Source of the DNA: Prevotella sp.
GTDB taxonomy: Bacteria > Bacteroidota > Bacteroidia > Bacteroidales > Bacteroidaceae
Direction of reading: 5' to 3'
Length of the DNA stretch: 41,937 bases
Assembly (NCBI GenBank): GCA_016285075.1
Contig: JAEEQB010000044.1
Coordinates: forward strand, 1 to 41,937
Shown in pieces: positions 26,158-35,447 of this stretch. Below the pieces are notes generated by a model that worked only from the letters and a program-made list of their open reading frames with translations, had not been told where the DNA came from and searched no databases. The number at the start of each line of letters is the position of its first letter. Position 1 is the first letter of the stretch. Position numbers and translations under genes: made by a program.

Positions 26158-28710
26158 GTGGATCAAACATTCGACAACGACAGAATTATCAAGATCAACA
26201 TTGAGGAGGAGATGAAGTCAAGCTACATTGATTACTCAATGTCGGTTATTGTGGCTCGTGCTTTGCCTGATGTACGTGATGGCTTCAAGCCCGTACATCG
26301 CCGCATACTCTTCGGTATGCTGGGTATTGGCAACACCAGTGACAAACCTTATAAGAAATGTGCTCGCGTGGTGGGTGAGGTGTTAGGTAAATACCACCCT
26401 CACGGTGACTCATCAGTATATGGTGCCCTTGTCCGCATGGCCCAGGATTGGAATATGCGCTACACGCTGGTAGACGGGCAGGGTAACTTCGGTTCCGTAG
26501 ACGGTGACTCTCCAGCAGCTATGCGTTATACCGAGTGCCGCCTGTCCAAGATGGGCGAACACATCATGGATGACCTGGAGAAAGAGACTGTGGACATGAT
26601 GAACAACTTCGATGACTCGCTCACTGAGCCTTCGGTCATGCCCACTAAGGTTCCTAATCTGCTGGTGAATGGCGGAAACGGTATAGCCGTAGGTATGGCA
26701 ACGAACATGCCCACTCACAACTTGAGTGAGGTGATTGACGGCTGTTGTGCCTATATCGACAATCCTGATATCGATACTGAGGGACTGATGCAGTACATAC
26801 CCGGCCCTGATTTCCCCACGGGTGCTTTCATTTATGGTTTGCAGGGTGTGCGTGATGCCTATGAAACAGGTCGTGGTCGCATTGTGATGCGTGCCAAAGC
26901 TGAAATTGAGACTGGCGAGACACACGACAAGATTGTGGTGACCGAGATTCCCTACGGCGTGAATAAGGCTGATCTTGTGGCCTATATAGCCGAGTTAGCT
27001 ACTGCCCACAAGATAGAGGGTGTTGCCAACGTCAATGACGAGTCCGGCCGTCAGGGTATGCGTATCGTGGTCGACGTGAAGCGTGATGCTAATGCCAATG
27101 TACTGCTGAATAAACTCTTTAAAATGACTGCTCTGCAGAGTTCATTCTCAGTGAATAACATAGCTCTGGTGAAAGGTCGTCCCCGTCTGCTCTCATTGAA
27201 GGAGTGTGTGAAGTATTTCGTGGAGCATCGTCACGACGTGACCATCCGACGCACTCAGTTCGACCTGCGCAAGGCTCAAGAACGCGCCCATATTCTCGAA
27301 GGCTTAATCATTGCCGTGAATAATATTGATGAGGTTGTTCACATCATCCGCAATTCTGCCACGCCAAGTGACGCCCAGCGTAATTTGGAGAAACGTTTCG
27401 AATTGGACGAACTTCAGTCGAAGGCCATTGTTGATATGCGTCTTTCGCAGTTGACAGGTCTGCGTGTGGATCAGTTGCACCAGGAATATGATGACCTGAT
27501 GAAGCTGATTACTGACTTGCAGGAAATTCTTGACAATCCTGAGCGTTGTAAGGAAGTGATGAAACAGGAGCTGCTTGAGGTGAAGGAAAAATATGGTGAT
27601 GAGCGCCGTACGGAAATAATCCCGTTCGACCATGAGTTCAATGCAGAGGACTTCTATCCCGATGATCCAGTGGTAATTACAATCTCCCATATGGGGTATA
27701 TCAAACGTACTCCGCTGACTGATTTCCATGAGCAGGGACGTGGAGGTGTAGGCGCAAAAGCTGCCCGGCATCGTGATAACGACTTCACAGAGTATATCTA
27801 TCCTGCTACTATGCACAACACGTTGCTGTTCTTCACCCAGAAGGGACGCTGCTATTGGCAGAAGTGCTACGAGATACCCGAGGGTGACAAGAATTCGAAG
27901 GGACGTGCCGTGCAGAACATGCTGAACATTGAGCCTGACGATGCCATTAATGCAGTGCTGCGCATCAAGAACTTCAACGACGAGGAATTCCTGCAGTCAC
28001 ACTACGTTGTGTTCGCTACGAAGAAGGGTATTATTAAGAAGACCCGCCTTGATGCCTATAAGAACGTCCGAGCCGCTGGTGTTCGCGCCATCAACATTAA
28101 CGAGGGCGATGAGGTGGTTGGCGTTCGCCTGACTAACGGTCACAATGAGTTGCTCCTGGCCAACCGTAATGGACGGGCTGTACGCTTCAATGAAGAAAAA
28201 GTACGCTCAATGGGTCGTGTGGCTACTGGTGTGTTTGGCATGCAACTCGATGGTGGCGATGATGAGGTTGTTGGTATGGTATGCGTCAACGACCCCACTG
28301 TTGAGACCATTATGGTGGTCAGTGAGAACGGTTACGGTAAACGTTCTGAGGTTGAAGACTACCGTAAGACGAATCGTGGTACTAAGGGTGTGAAGACTCT
28401 CTCTATTACGGAAAAGACTGGTCGTCTGGTTGCAATAAAGGTCGTGACTGACGAGAATGACCTAATGATCATCAATAAGAGTGGCATTCTGATTCGTCTG
28501 AAGGTGGCCGATGTACGTGTCATGGGACGTGCTACTCAAGGTGTTCGGCTGATCAACCTGGCGAAGAAGAACGACAGTATAGCCTCTGTATGCAAGGTGA
28601 TGTCTAATCAAGACGAAGATATTGAAGAGGCAGAGGTGTTCGATGAGAACCTGACAGAGGCCCCAGAGGCAACAGGAGAGGTGATCGACCTGGCTGATGA
28701 GGAGAATTAA
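26158..28710 (+). CDS. gyrA: DNA gyrase subunit A
   Basis: 850 residues, starting at GTG; no nearby in-frame ATG precedes the conserved IKINIEEEMKSSYIDYSMSV. The breakage-reunion domain carries the catalytic tyrosine in AAMRYTECRL, and the C-terminal half shows the beta-pinwheel repeats with GRGGVGAKAARH in the GyrA-box position. Gyrase introduces negative supercoils with GyrB, which is not in the window. The quinolone region reads HPHGDSSVYG: the Ser83 equivalent is intact, and the Gly at the Asp87 equivalent is, as I recall, natural in this group. Ends in an acidic tail. Confidence 0.97.
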   Translation: MDQTFDNDRIIKINIEEEMKSSYIDYSMSVIVARALPDVRDGFKPVHRRILFGMLGIGNTSDKPYKKCARVVGEVLGKYHPHGDSSVYGALVRMAQDWNMRYTLVDGQGNFGSVDGDSPAAMRYTECRLSKMGEHIMDDLEKETVDMMNNFDDSLTEPSVMPTKVPNLLVNGGNGIAVGMATNMPTHNLSEVIDGCCAYIDNPDIDTEGLMQYIPGPDFPTGAFIYGLQGVRDAYETGRGRIVMRAKAEIETGETHDKIVVTEIPYGVNKADLVAYIAELATAHKIEGVANVNDESGRQGMRIVVDVKRDANANVLLNKLFKMTALQSSFSVNNIALVKGRPRLLSLKECVKYFVEHRHDVTIRRTQFDLRKAQERAHILEGLIIAVNNIDEVVHIIRNSATPSDAQRNLEKRFELDELQSKAIVDMRLSQLTGLRVDQLHQEYDDLMKLITDLQEILDNPERCKEVMKQELLEVKEKYGDERRTEIIPFDHEFNAEDFYPDDPVVITISHMGYIKRTPLTDFHEQGRGGVGAKAARHRDNDFTEYIYPATMHNTLLFFTQKGRCYWQKCYEIPEGDKNSKGRAVQNMLNIEPDDAINAVLRIKNFNDEEFLQSHYVVFATKKGIIKKTRLDAYKNVRAAGVRAININEGDEVVGVRLTNGHNELLLANRNGRAVRFNEEKVRSMGRVATGVFGMQLDGGDDEVVGMVCVNDPTVETIMVVSENGYGKRSEVEDYRKTNRGTKGVKTLSITEKTGRLVAIKVVTDENDLMIINKSGILIRLKVADVRVMGRATQGVRLINLAKKNDSIASVCKVMSNQDEDIEEAEVFDENLTEAPEATGEVIDLADEEN

Positions 28711-28798
28711 ACTGTTTTTCCCGTTCAACGTCTAATCAATAAATTCGTGTGAGTTCATTAAGAATAATAAAATGTTTAACCAAATTTATATCAAGCTT

Positions 28799-30034
28799 AT
28801 GAGAAAATTCATGATGATGGTCCTCGTGGCAGCAGCTGCCACAACGGCCTTCGCACAGAACGAAGTGAAAGAAGCCAAGAAACTCTTGGACAAAGGCCAG
28901 ATTGATGAGGCTCTGAAAGTGGTGGAGCCCCTGAAGAACGCCGCCTCTGCTGAAGACAAGGCTGCTGCCTGGAACATGGTGAGTGAAATCTATTGGAAGA
29001 AGTTCTCTGACATTCAGACCACTCAGTTGGAGAACCAGGTGAAGAAGATTGATGCTCCCTACGACACGATCGGTATGCACCACGCTGCTGTCGCAGCACT
29101 TGAGGCTGCACTGAAGTGTGACGAGTTCGATATTCAGCCCAATGAAAAAGGAAAGGTGAAACCCCGTTTCCGCGCTGCCAGCCAGATGAAGTTCCAGCAG
29201 GGACGTCTGAATGCTATCAATGCAGGCCAGTATGATTTCAACCTGAAGGACTACCAGCAGGCCTTCAAGGACTTCTCTCTTTATGTGGACAGCCACAATG
29301 CACCTCTCTTTGAGGGTATCGATCTGAAGGATCAGTACTATCACGAAATTGCCTACTTTGCAAGTCTTGCTGCCTACAATGCCAAAGATTGGCCAAATGT
29401 GGTGAAGTATGCTAAGATTGCCTCTGAGAATCCGGAGAAAGCCAAGGATGCCACTGAGATTCTGGTATTTGCCAAGAAGGAGACCATAAAGACCCACGCT
29501 GACACCCTGGAGTATATCGAGATGCTGAAGGATGCAAATAACAAGTTCCCCGATGACCAGCGTTACTCTGCTTGGATTGGTGACTACTACCTGCAGTCAG
29601 CTTCCAATGACGAGTTGCTCAAGTGGGCTGAGGAGGAGATTCAGAAGGATCCTAATAACAAGTTCGCCTATACATATAAGGGTGAGGCCCTGCGTCTGAG
29701 CCAGAAATGGGACGAAGCAGTGGAGTGCTATAAGAAGGCTGCAGAACTCGACCCCAGCTATGTCGTGGCTCCCTATCAGGCTGGTCTCTGCCTCAATTCC
29801 AAGGCCATCGAACTTAAGGATAAGTTGGCAGACAAGAAGACAGGAATGCTGACTAAGGAGAATGCTGACAAGATCAGAGCCGTGCTCAGCGAGTCGAAGG
29901 AGTTCCTGGAGAAAGTACGTGAGGCCGACCCCGATCGTGCACAGGTTAACTGGGCCTACGCCCTCTACCAGGTCTATTATTCTCTCGGTGACGAGAAGGC
30001 CAAGGAGCTTGAAAGTATTGTAGGAGGTAATTAA
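28799..30034 (+). CDS. Exported TPR protein (first of two paralogues)
   Basis: 411 residues from the ATG at 28799, which directly opens a signal peptide ending near TAFAQ; an ATG 27 bp upstream is less likely. The mature part is all-helical with TPR motifs, clearest near the end (YKGEALRLSQKWDEAVECYKKAAELDP). Such periplasmic TPR proteins are common in Bacteroidales and scaffold other envelope proteins; no specific role is visible. A strong terminator follows, then a diverged paralogue. Confidence 0.78.
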   Translation: MRKFMMMVLVAAAATTAFAQNEVKEAKKLLDKGQIDEALKVVEPLKNAASAEDKAAAWNMVSEIYWKKFSDIQTTQLENQVKKIDAPYDTIGMHHAAVAALEAALKCDEFDIQPNEKGKVKPRFRAASQMKFQQGRLNAINAGQYDFNLKDYQQAFKDFSLYVDSHNAPLFEGIDLKDQYYHEIAYFASLAAYNAKDWPNVVKYAKIASENPEKAKDATEILVFAKKETIKTHADTLEYIEMLKDANNKFPDDQRYSAWIGDYYLQSASNDELLKWAEEEIQKDPNNKFAYTYKGEALRLSQKWDEAVECYKKAAELDPSYVVAPYQAGLCLNSKAIELKDKLADKKTGMLTKENADKIRAVLSESKEFLEKVREADPDRAQVNWAYALYQVYYSLGDEKAKELESIVGGN

Positions 30035-30064
30035 ACGCTTGGCGTTTGCTGCCCGTTAACAGGT

Positions 30065-30127
30065 AACGGACTACAGGACATTAGGATTGTATTTTGACAA
30101 GTCACATAGGTCCTGTAGTCCGTTTTT
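30065..30127 (+). terminator. Strong intrinsic terminator between the TPR paralogues
   Basis: A perfect 14-bp stem (ACGGACTACAGGAC at 30066-30079 with GTCCTGTAGTCCGT at 30110-30123, 30-nt loop) is followed by TTTT. It ends only 22 bp before the ATG of the next gene. Confidence 0.88.
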
Positions 30128-30148
30128 AAATGAAGATATTGTTAAAAG

Positions 30149-31336
30149 ATGAAGATTAGGATAACGCTCTTTTTACTTTCCCTCATGCTGTCCATTGGTC
30201 TGCTTGCGCAAAAGAAGGAAATTTCCCAGGCGCGCACTCTCCTGAAGAACGGCAAAAACCCTGAGCAGGCTGAGCAGCTCATGACCAAGTTGCTCAAAGA
30301 CTCAGCCAACCAGAACGACAAGCGGATCTATGCTTTATGGTTTCAGGCCGTTGCGCAACAGTACGACAAGGCTAATGAACGTTTGTACCTGCACCAGAAT
30401 CAAGACACCGCCCAGTTCCTGGCATTGGCACGTCGGCTGTTCTCCATTGGGGGGCAACTCGATACGCTTGACATGCGCCCTGATCACAGGGGGCGTGTAG
30501 ACATTGAGTATCGCCGTCAGCATGCCCAGCAGTTATTGCGTCTGCGTCCTAATCTCTTCAACGGAGGAGCCTTCCATTTCCGTAAACGAGCCTATCTTAC
30601 TGCCTTCGATTTCTTCGACACTTATATTCATAATGTACATCAGCCTCTCTTTTCTAATGTTCTGGTCGATTCCCTCGACCCTCGGCTTTCTGAGGCAGCT
30701 TACTGGGCAACCCTTAGTGGATATCGTCAACATGACCCTGTGCTGACCCTCAGGCATCGCCACTTGGCATTGCGTGATACGGCCAAAGCTGCCCTCACCC
30801 TGCAATACATAGCTGAGGCTCGTCGTTGGCTGCATGATGATTCCCTATATGCTGTTACATTGCTTCATGGCTTTAAGCACTATCCGTTGAACAGTTATTT
30901 CTTCCCGCGCCTGATTGATTATTACACAGAGCATCAGCAGCATACTCAGGCTCTCCAACTTTGTGACACTGCTCTGGCTGTGGCAGATACCAGCCGTCTT
31001 TTTCTCTTTGCAAAAGCTACAGCTTTATTTAATCTAAAGCGGTATGACGAATCGCTTCAGACAGCAGAGCTTATCATTGACCGTTTCGGTGATAATATGC
31101 CAGAAGCATATTTCCTTGCTGGTTCTGCTTTGGTTAATCAGGCACTCTTATTAGATCCCTTGAGCCAGAAGAAGCAGCTCCGCAAAACCTATACCAAAGC
31201 CCGTCCATATATGGAACGCTTCCGTCAGCTTTGTCCTGACCAGCGGCAGAAGTGGGGCACAGCACTCTACCGCATTTATCTGAACCTGAACCTAGGCCGT
31301 CAGTTCGACGAAATAGATAAACTTCTGGAGAAATAA
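30149..31336 (+). CDS. Exported TPR protein (second paralogue)
   Basis: 395 residues; signal peptide ends near GLLAQ. It aligns by eye with the preceding protein over the first 200 residues: KEISQARTLLKNGK matches KEVKEAKKLLDKGQ, and AYLTAFDFFDTYI matches DYQQAFKDFSLYV; both then have PLF. Helical TPR-like repeats continue to the end. It is much diverged, and richer in His, Leu and Arg, so it likely has a separate partner. It sits right behind a strong terminator, so its own promoter or read-through must supply expression. Confidence 0.72.
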   Translation: MKIRITLFLLSLMLSIGLLAQKKEISQARTLLKNGKNPEQAEQLMTKLLKDSANQNDKRIYALWFQAVAQQYDKANERLYLHQNQDTAQFLALARRLFSIGGQLDTLDMRPDHRGRVDIEYRRQHAQQLLRLRPNLFNGGAFHFRKRAYLTAFDFFDTYIHNVHQPLFSNVLVDSLDPRLSEAAYWATLSGYRQHDPVLTLRHRHLALRDTAKAALTLQYIAEARRWLHDDSLYAVTLLHGFKHYPLNSYFFPRLIDYYTEHQQHTQALQLCDTALAVADTSRLFLFAKATALFNLKRYDESLQTAELIIDRFGDNMPEAYFLAGSALVNQALLLDPLSQKKQLRKTYTKARPYMERFRQLCPDQRQKWGTALYRIYLNLNLGRQFDEIDKLLEK

Positions 31337-31359
31337 TCATTGATTCAACTTTCGCTAGT

Positions 31360-31459
31360 GTGCCCTGAAGAGGCAGCAGCACTAAGCCCAGGGCAACGCA
31401 CCTAAGACATCGTCTTGAAAGGGGCTGGTAGTTTTTGACCTTTTCAGGCCGTTTCTTAC
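31360..31459. repeat. CCCTGAA-type palindromic intergenic repeat, copy 2
   Basis: TGCCCTGAAGAGGCAGCAG is followed by AAGCCCAGGGCAACGC and later CTTTTCAGGCCGTTTCTTAC, sharing both ends with copy 1 (25872-25925) and internal parts with copy 3 (41066-41290). It lies just after the second TPR gene. Confidence 0.65.
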
Positions 31460-31500
31460 TTGCAAAAGTCGAGTCACATCGTAAGTTCAGGCAATCGGTC

Positions 31501-31576
31501 GAGTTTACTCCTTCTATGAGACGAGTTAACTCAAATCATCGATCGAGTTAACTCAAATGATCAATCGAGTTAACTC
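31501..31576. repeat. Four GAGTTAACTC palindromes with exact 22-bp period
   Basis: The 10-bp perfect palindrome GAGTTAACTC is at 31523-31532, 31545-31554 and 31567-31576, with a one-base variant (GAGTTTACTC) at 31501-31510. The spacing is 22 bp each time, about two helical turns. Spacers are partly conserved (AAATCATCGATC, AAATGATCAATC). Such phased palindromes suit cooperative binding of a dimeric protein. The nearest downstream gene is the one at 32009, whose promoter is about 290 bp away beyond a MITE-like element. Confidence 0.8.
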
Positions 31577-31596
31577 ACGGTTTTGGGGCAGTTCCT

Positions 31597-31767
31597 TTAA
31601 CCCGAATCGGTCATTAGCGTTATGATGGAAACAGCCTTTATTTTGGAACAGATGTCTTGCTGGTTTGAGTGCGCAATGGGGTCCCTTTGTAATCGAAAAG
31701 CGGCGGGGTAGATGACAAAAAGAAAGCTTGTTAGCGCATAACAGCCTGATGACGGATTTGGGTTTAA
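31597..31767. mobile_element. MITE-like element, copy A
   Basis: About 170 bp with imperfect terminal inverted repeats: CCCGAATCGGTCATTAG on the left, and its inverted counterpart with a few mismatches on the right. TTAA borders both ends (31597-31600 and 31764-31767). It has no coding capacity. About 90% identical in the same orientation to 41326-41495. Non-autonomous transposable element is the best reading. Confidence 0.78.
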
Positions 31768-31864
31768 TACCCCCCTCTCCCTCAAAAAAAAATGGATTGT
31801 GAGCTTTTTGTTATGTGAAAAAGCAAAAAAAGGTTATTTCGCATTCTATTTCGATAATAATTTG

Positions 31865-31872
31865 TATCTTTG
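31865..31872 (+). promoter_or_regulatory. -7 box for the 32009-41060 operon
   Basis: TATCTTTG matches the -7 consensus exactly; the -33 box is poor (ATTC at 31843-31846). The predicted leader is about 130 nt. It opens with a 12-codon frame (ATG at 31881), whose significance is unclear. Confidence 0.6.
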
Positions 31873-32008
31873 TAGCCAAAATGAAACGAAGCAACTACTC
31901 TTCGGCAAAGATAGAATAATTCTTTTGTTTTGATCTCTGCTTTTCGAAACTATGCATTCGAAAGTGTTGACGGAACATGTTTTTATTCGCTTTAAAATGT
32001 GGAGATAA

Positions 32009-33037
32009 ATGATAAAACGGGCAATATATACATTATTATTGTGCTTTGCTATGGCAATGATGCCAGAAACAGTAGCAGCGCAGGACGAGACCATCGTGTT
32101 CACGCCCCAGTGGACAGCGCAGGCTCAGTTTGCTGGCTATTATGTTGCCGAGGCGAAGGGCTTTTACCGTGAGGCGGGTGTGAAGGTGAGGATTGAGCAT
32201 CCTTCAGCCACTCAGTCGGCAATCACCCGTTTGCGTAGAAATATGTGTCAGGCCACGACCCTGCAGTTGTGTCAGGCGTTGGAAATAGTGGATGAGGGCA
32301 TCCCTCTGATCAATATTTTGCAAACGTCTATGAATAATGCTATGGTCATTGTTTCGGCACGGGGGAAGAATCCTCTCACTCAGAAAGGCGCCCGTGTAGG
32401 CATCTGGTGTGTGGACTTTGGACAATTGGCCATCTGTATGAGTATTAAGGACCATTTGGACTACCAGTGGGTGCGTTTTGCCCAGAATGTCAATCTGTTT
32501 GTCGCCGGTGCCCTTGATGCTACTTTGGCTATGAGCTATAATGAGTATTATCAGCTTCTTCAGGCAGGTATGGAGTTGACGGACAAGAACGTCTATCGTT
32601 TCTGTGACCACGGCTACAATGTGCAGGAGGATGGTGTCTATATGACTCGCGACTATTACGTAAAACACAAGGAACAGGCGAAACGGTTTGCTCAAGCCAG
32701 TCGTAAAGGTTGGGAATGGACAGTCCAGCATCCTGATGAAGCGCTCGACATAGTGATGCAATATGTTGAAAAAGAACATATCGCCACCAATCGCGTGATG
32801 CAGCGGTTGATGCTCAAGGATGTGTTGCGTCTGCAGGTTGACCGTGAGTCCAAGAAGCGGGAGTTCCGTTTGCGCCCGGACATGGTGAAGTTTGCCAACC
32901 GCCTAATGGCGGAAAACAAGATGCTGAGCAGCGAAGTGACTTATGAACAATTGGTCGATCAGCCAGAGCATAATAGAGTAGGCTTGAGACCTGCTGAGTC
33001 GGAAAGAAAGAAGACTAAAAGATCAACAGGGAATTAA
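32009..33037 (+). CDS. Orphan NMT1/THI5-like periplasmic substrate-binding protein
   Basis: 342 residues; signal peptide to about VAAQ, no lipobox. The mature protein has the type II periplasmic-binding fold of the NMT1/SsuA/ThiY group: FTPQWTAQAQFAGYYVAEAKGFYREAGV is the family's N-terminal lobe (shown only in part by its key W-x-AQ-AG-Y-A--KGFY residues), then ARVGIWCVDFG and GALDATLAM. These normally feed ABC importers of thiamine precursors, sulfonates or similar, but no permease or ATPase gene is nearby. It is 12 bp upstream of a sensor phosphatase, so it may act as a ligand-binding co-sensor. Ligand unknown. Confidence 0.82.
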   Translation: MIKRAIYTLLLCFAMAMMPETVAAQDETIVFTPQWTAQAQFAGYYVAEAKGFYREAGVKVRIEHPSATQSAITRLRRNMCQATTLQLCQALEIVDEGIPLINILQTSMNNAMVIVSARGKNPLTQKGARVGIWCVDFGQLAICMSIKDHLDYQWVRFAQNVNLFVAGALDATLAMSYNEYYQLLQAGMELTDKNVYRFCDHGYNVQEDGVYMTRDYYVKHKEQAKRFAQASRKGWEWTVQHPDEALDIVMQYVEKEHIATNRVMQRLMLKDVLRLQVDRESKKREFRLRPDMVKFANRLMAENKMLSSEVTYEQLVDQPEHNRVGLRPAESERKKTKRSTGN

Positions 33038-33049
33038 TCGTGAGAAGGC

Positions 33050-35422
33050 ATGAATATGAATGAAATCATGATGTATATCCGCCGCAAGCTTTCTGTCAGG
33101 GTCAGTCTCTGGGTAGTCATGTTTGCTGCTGTCATTTTCATCGCTGCCCTTGGCTTCTTGTTCTATCAGGCCCGTGAGGCTGTTCGGCAGGAGGCTATCA
33201 GTCATGCCACACAGATTCTTGACAAGACTTCTCTGCGTGTAGAGGGCATCTTGAACCGTGTAGAGGTGGCTTCTAATATGACTATGTGGCTTGTTCTGCG
33301 ACATCCCGACAAGCCCGATTCAATGTTTGTCTATAGTCGTAGCTTGCTGCAGAATAATCCGGACTTTTACAATTGCTCCATAGCCTTTGAACCTTATTAC
33401 TTTAAGGATAAGGGCCGCTATTTTTCTGCCTACTCAAAACATGATGGCGACTCTATCCGTACCATTCAGGGTGGTAGCGATAACTACCAGTATTTCTTTA
33501 TGGATTGGTATCTCTTGCCCTCTCTCATTGGCCATTCATGCTGGACGGAGCCTTATGTGGATTACGATGTGCCTTCTAATACCAGTAATATGGTAGCCAG
33601 CTACTGTCAAGCTATCAAGGATCGTCAGGGCAATGTGATTGGTACAATAAATACCAGTCTCTCATTGAGTTGGCTCTCACAGAATATCTCGGCTGTGAAA
33701 CCCTATCCGAACTCCTATAGCATCATGATAGGCCGTGGCGGCACCTATTTCGTGCATCCTGACACTTCCAAGATAACACGCCAGACCATCTTTACTAAGA
33801 CCATTGACCACCCTGATACAACTTTGGTTGCTTTGGGACACGCCATGCAGCGCGGGGAAGAAGGCTTGAAGCGCATGAAGATGGAGGGTAAGGATTGCTA
33901 TGTCTTCTACAAACCCCTCGGGAAAACGGGCTGCAGCATGGCCATAGTATGTCCCGAAAGCGATATCTTCGGTGGCTTTGACCGTCTGCGCCATACTGTC
34001 ATGGCCATTGTTGCCGTTGGCTTGCTACTGATGCTCTACTTCTTCATCCGTATCATCACTCGCGAACTGAAACCCTTGCGGCGTCTGGCCAAGGAAGCTG
34101 AGACCATTGCCTCCGGTCAGTTCGATGCTGAGCTGCCCGATTTCGGGCGCATTGACGAAATCGGCCAGTTGAGCCATTCTTTTGGTTACATGCAGCAGTC
34201 GTTGGTGAAATTTATGGAAGAGTTGAAGAACACAACTGCCCAGAAAGCCTCGATAGAACGTGACCTACACATTGCAAGCGGCATTCAAATGGGTATGCTG
34301 CCTAAGAAGTTCCCCGCTCGTACTGATTGCGATGACGTGCAGATCTATGCTTCGCTGACTCCTGCCAAGGAGGTTGGTGGTGACCTGTTCGATTTCTACT
34401 TCCGTGACGAGAAGCTCTTCTTCTGCATTGGCGACGTATCGGGTAAGGGCGTGCCTGCCTCACTCGTCATGGCGGTCACCAGGACTGTCTTCCGTACGGT
34501 CTCTGCCCATGAATCGAAACCCGACCGCATCATGACCCTGATGAACGAGGCTATTGCCGATATGAATGAGAGCAACATGTTCGTCACGCTCTTCATCGGC
34601 GTGTTAGACCTGCCTACGGGCCGCATACGCTATTGCAATGCTGGTCACGATGCTCCGTTGCTTGTCGGCGCTGGGGTGGGTATCCTTGCCTGTGACTCCA
34701 ACATACCCGTAGGTGTCTTCTCCTCTTGGAAATATACTCTACAGGAGGCTCAAATCTTCACAGGCACCACCATCTTCCTCTACACCGATGGCCTGACGGA
34801 AGCAGAAGATGCCAATCACGCCCAGTTCCAGATGGAACGTGTGAACGAAGTCGCCATCCGGGCTCTTGACCAGCAGCAGCAGGAGCCTCGTCAGTTCATA
34901 GGATTGATGACCGATGCCGTTCACAACTTTGTGGGCAATGCTGAGCAGAGCGATGACCTGACGATGATGGCTATACAATACATCAGACAACAACGCGACG
35001 TACTGATGCGTAAGAACCTCGTGCTCCCTAACAACACGGAGGAAGTACCGCGATTGGCTGCTTTCGTTGAAGAGGTTTGCGAGGCCGTAGGGTTCGGTCC
35101 TGCTCTCACCATGCAGATCAACCTCGCCATCGAAGAGGCAGTAGTCAATGTGATGAACTATGCCTACCCGTCAGGAACACGTGGTGACGTGAGCATTGAG
35201 GCCTCTTCGAACGATGTGCGCTTGAAGTTCACAATCATTGACAGTGGATCGCCCTTCGATCCTACCGCTAGATCAGAGGTTGACACCACGCTTTCGGCAA
35301 ATGACCGGCCTATTGGCGGGCTGGGCATTCACTTGGTGCGCCAGATCATGGATTCCATCAATTATGAGCGTGTGGACAATCTCAACATCCTAACACTTAG
35401 GAAGAAAATACAAAACACATAA
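33050..35422 (+). CDS. dCache-HAMP-PP2C-HATPase sensor: phosphatase and RsbW-like kinase in one protein
   Basis: 790 residues. Membrane helix 1 (about 18-39), a periplasmic dCache-type sensor (about 45-310), membrane helix 2 (about 315-336), HAMP (about 337-395), a coiled linker, a PP2C/SpoIIE domain (about 420-640; GGDLFDF near 440, GDVSGKG near 460, SDDLTM near 633) and a C-terminal HATPase_c_2 domain (about 655-788; N-box EEAVVNVMNYAYP, DSGSPFDP, GGLGIHLV). The phosphatase should dephosphorylate, and the RsbW-like domain phosphorylate, a STAS antagonist, which is encoded next. All motif residues I can check are intact. Sensor input is envelope-side, perhaps through the upstream binding protein. 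Confidence 0.92.
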   Translation: MNMNEIMMYIRRKLSVRVSLWVVMFAAVIFIAALGFLFYQAREAVRQEAISHATQILDKTSLRVEGILNRVEVASNMTMWLVLRHPDKPDSMFVYSRSLLQNNPDFYNCSIAFEPYYFKDKGRYFSAYSKHDGDSIRTIQGGSDNYQYFFMDWYLLPSLIGHSCWTEPYVDYDVPSNTSNMVASYCQAIKDRQGNVIGTINTSLSLSWLSQNISAVKPYPNSYSIMIGRGGTYFVHPDTSKITRQTIFTKTIDHPDTTLVALGHAMQRGEEGLKRMKMEGKDCYVFYKPLGKTGCSMAIVCPESDIFGGFDRLRHTVMAIVAVGLLLMLYFFIRIITRELKPLRRLAKEAETIASGQFDAELPDFGRIDEIGQLSHSFGYMQQSLVKFMEELKNTTAQKASIERDLHIASGIQMGMLPKKFPARTDCDDVQIYASLTPAKEVGGDLFDFYFRDEKLFFCIGDVSGKGVPASLVMAVTRTVFRTVSAHESKPDRIMTLMNEAIADMNESNMFVTLFIGVLDLPTGRIRYCNAGHDAPLLVGAGVGILACDSNIPVGVFSSWKYTLQEAQIFTGTTIFLYTDGLTEAEDANHAQFQMERVNEVAIRALDQQQQEPRQFIGLMTDAVHNFVGNAEQSDDLTMMAIQYIRQQRDVLMRKNLVLPNNTEEVPRLAAFVEEVCEAVGFGPALTMQINLAIEEAVVNVMNYAYPSGTRGDVSIEASSNDVRLKFTIIDSGSPFDPTARSEVDTTLSANDRPIGGLGIHLVRQIMDSINYERVDNLNILTLRKKIQNT

Positions 35423-35447
35423 AAATGTCTTATTTAATACAATTAAA

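Noticed and set aside
26390..26440. Quinolone-resistance substitution in GyrA
   Set aside because: The Ser83 equivalent is unchanged, and Gly at the Asp87 equivalent appears to be the natural residue in this group as I recall it.
31501..31576. Periodic palindromes as a CRISPR array
   Set aside because: The period is 22 bp in total, spacers of 12 bp are partly conserved, the repeat is only 10 bp and there are no cas genes.
31881..31919. 12-codon frame at the start of the operon leader as a regulatory leader peptide
   Set aside because: It has no run of a single amino-acid codon and no attenuator hairpin follows; it may be chance.
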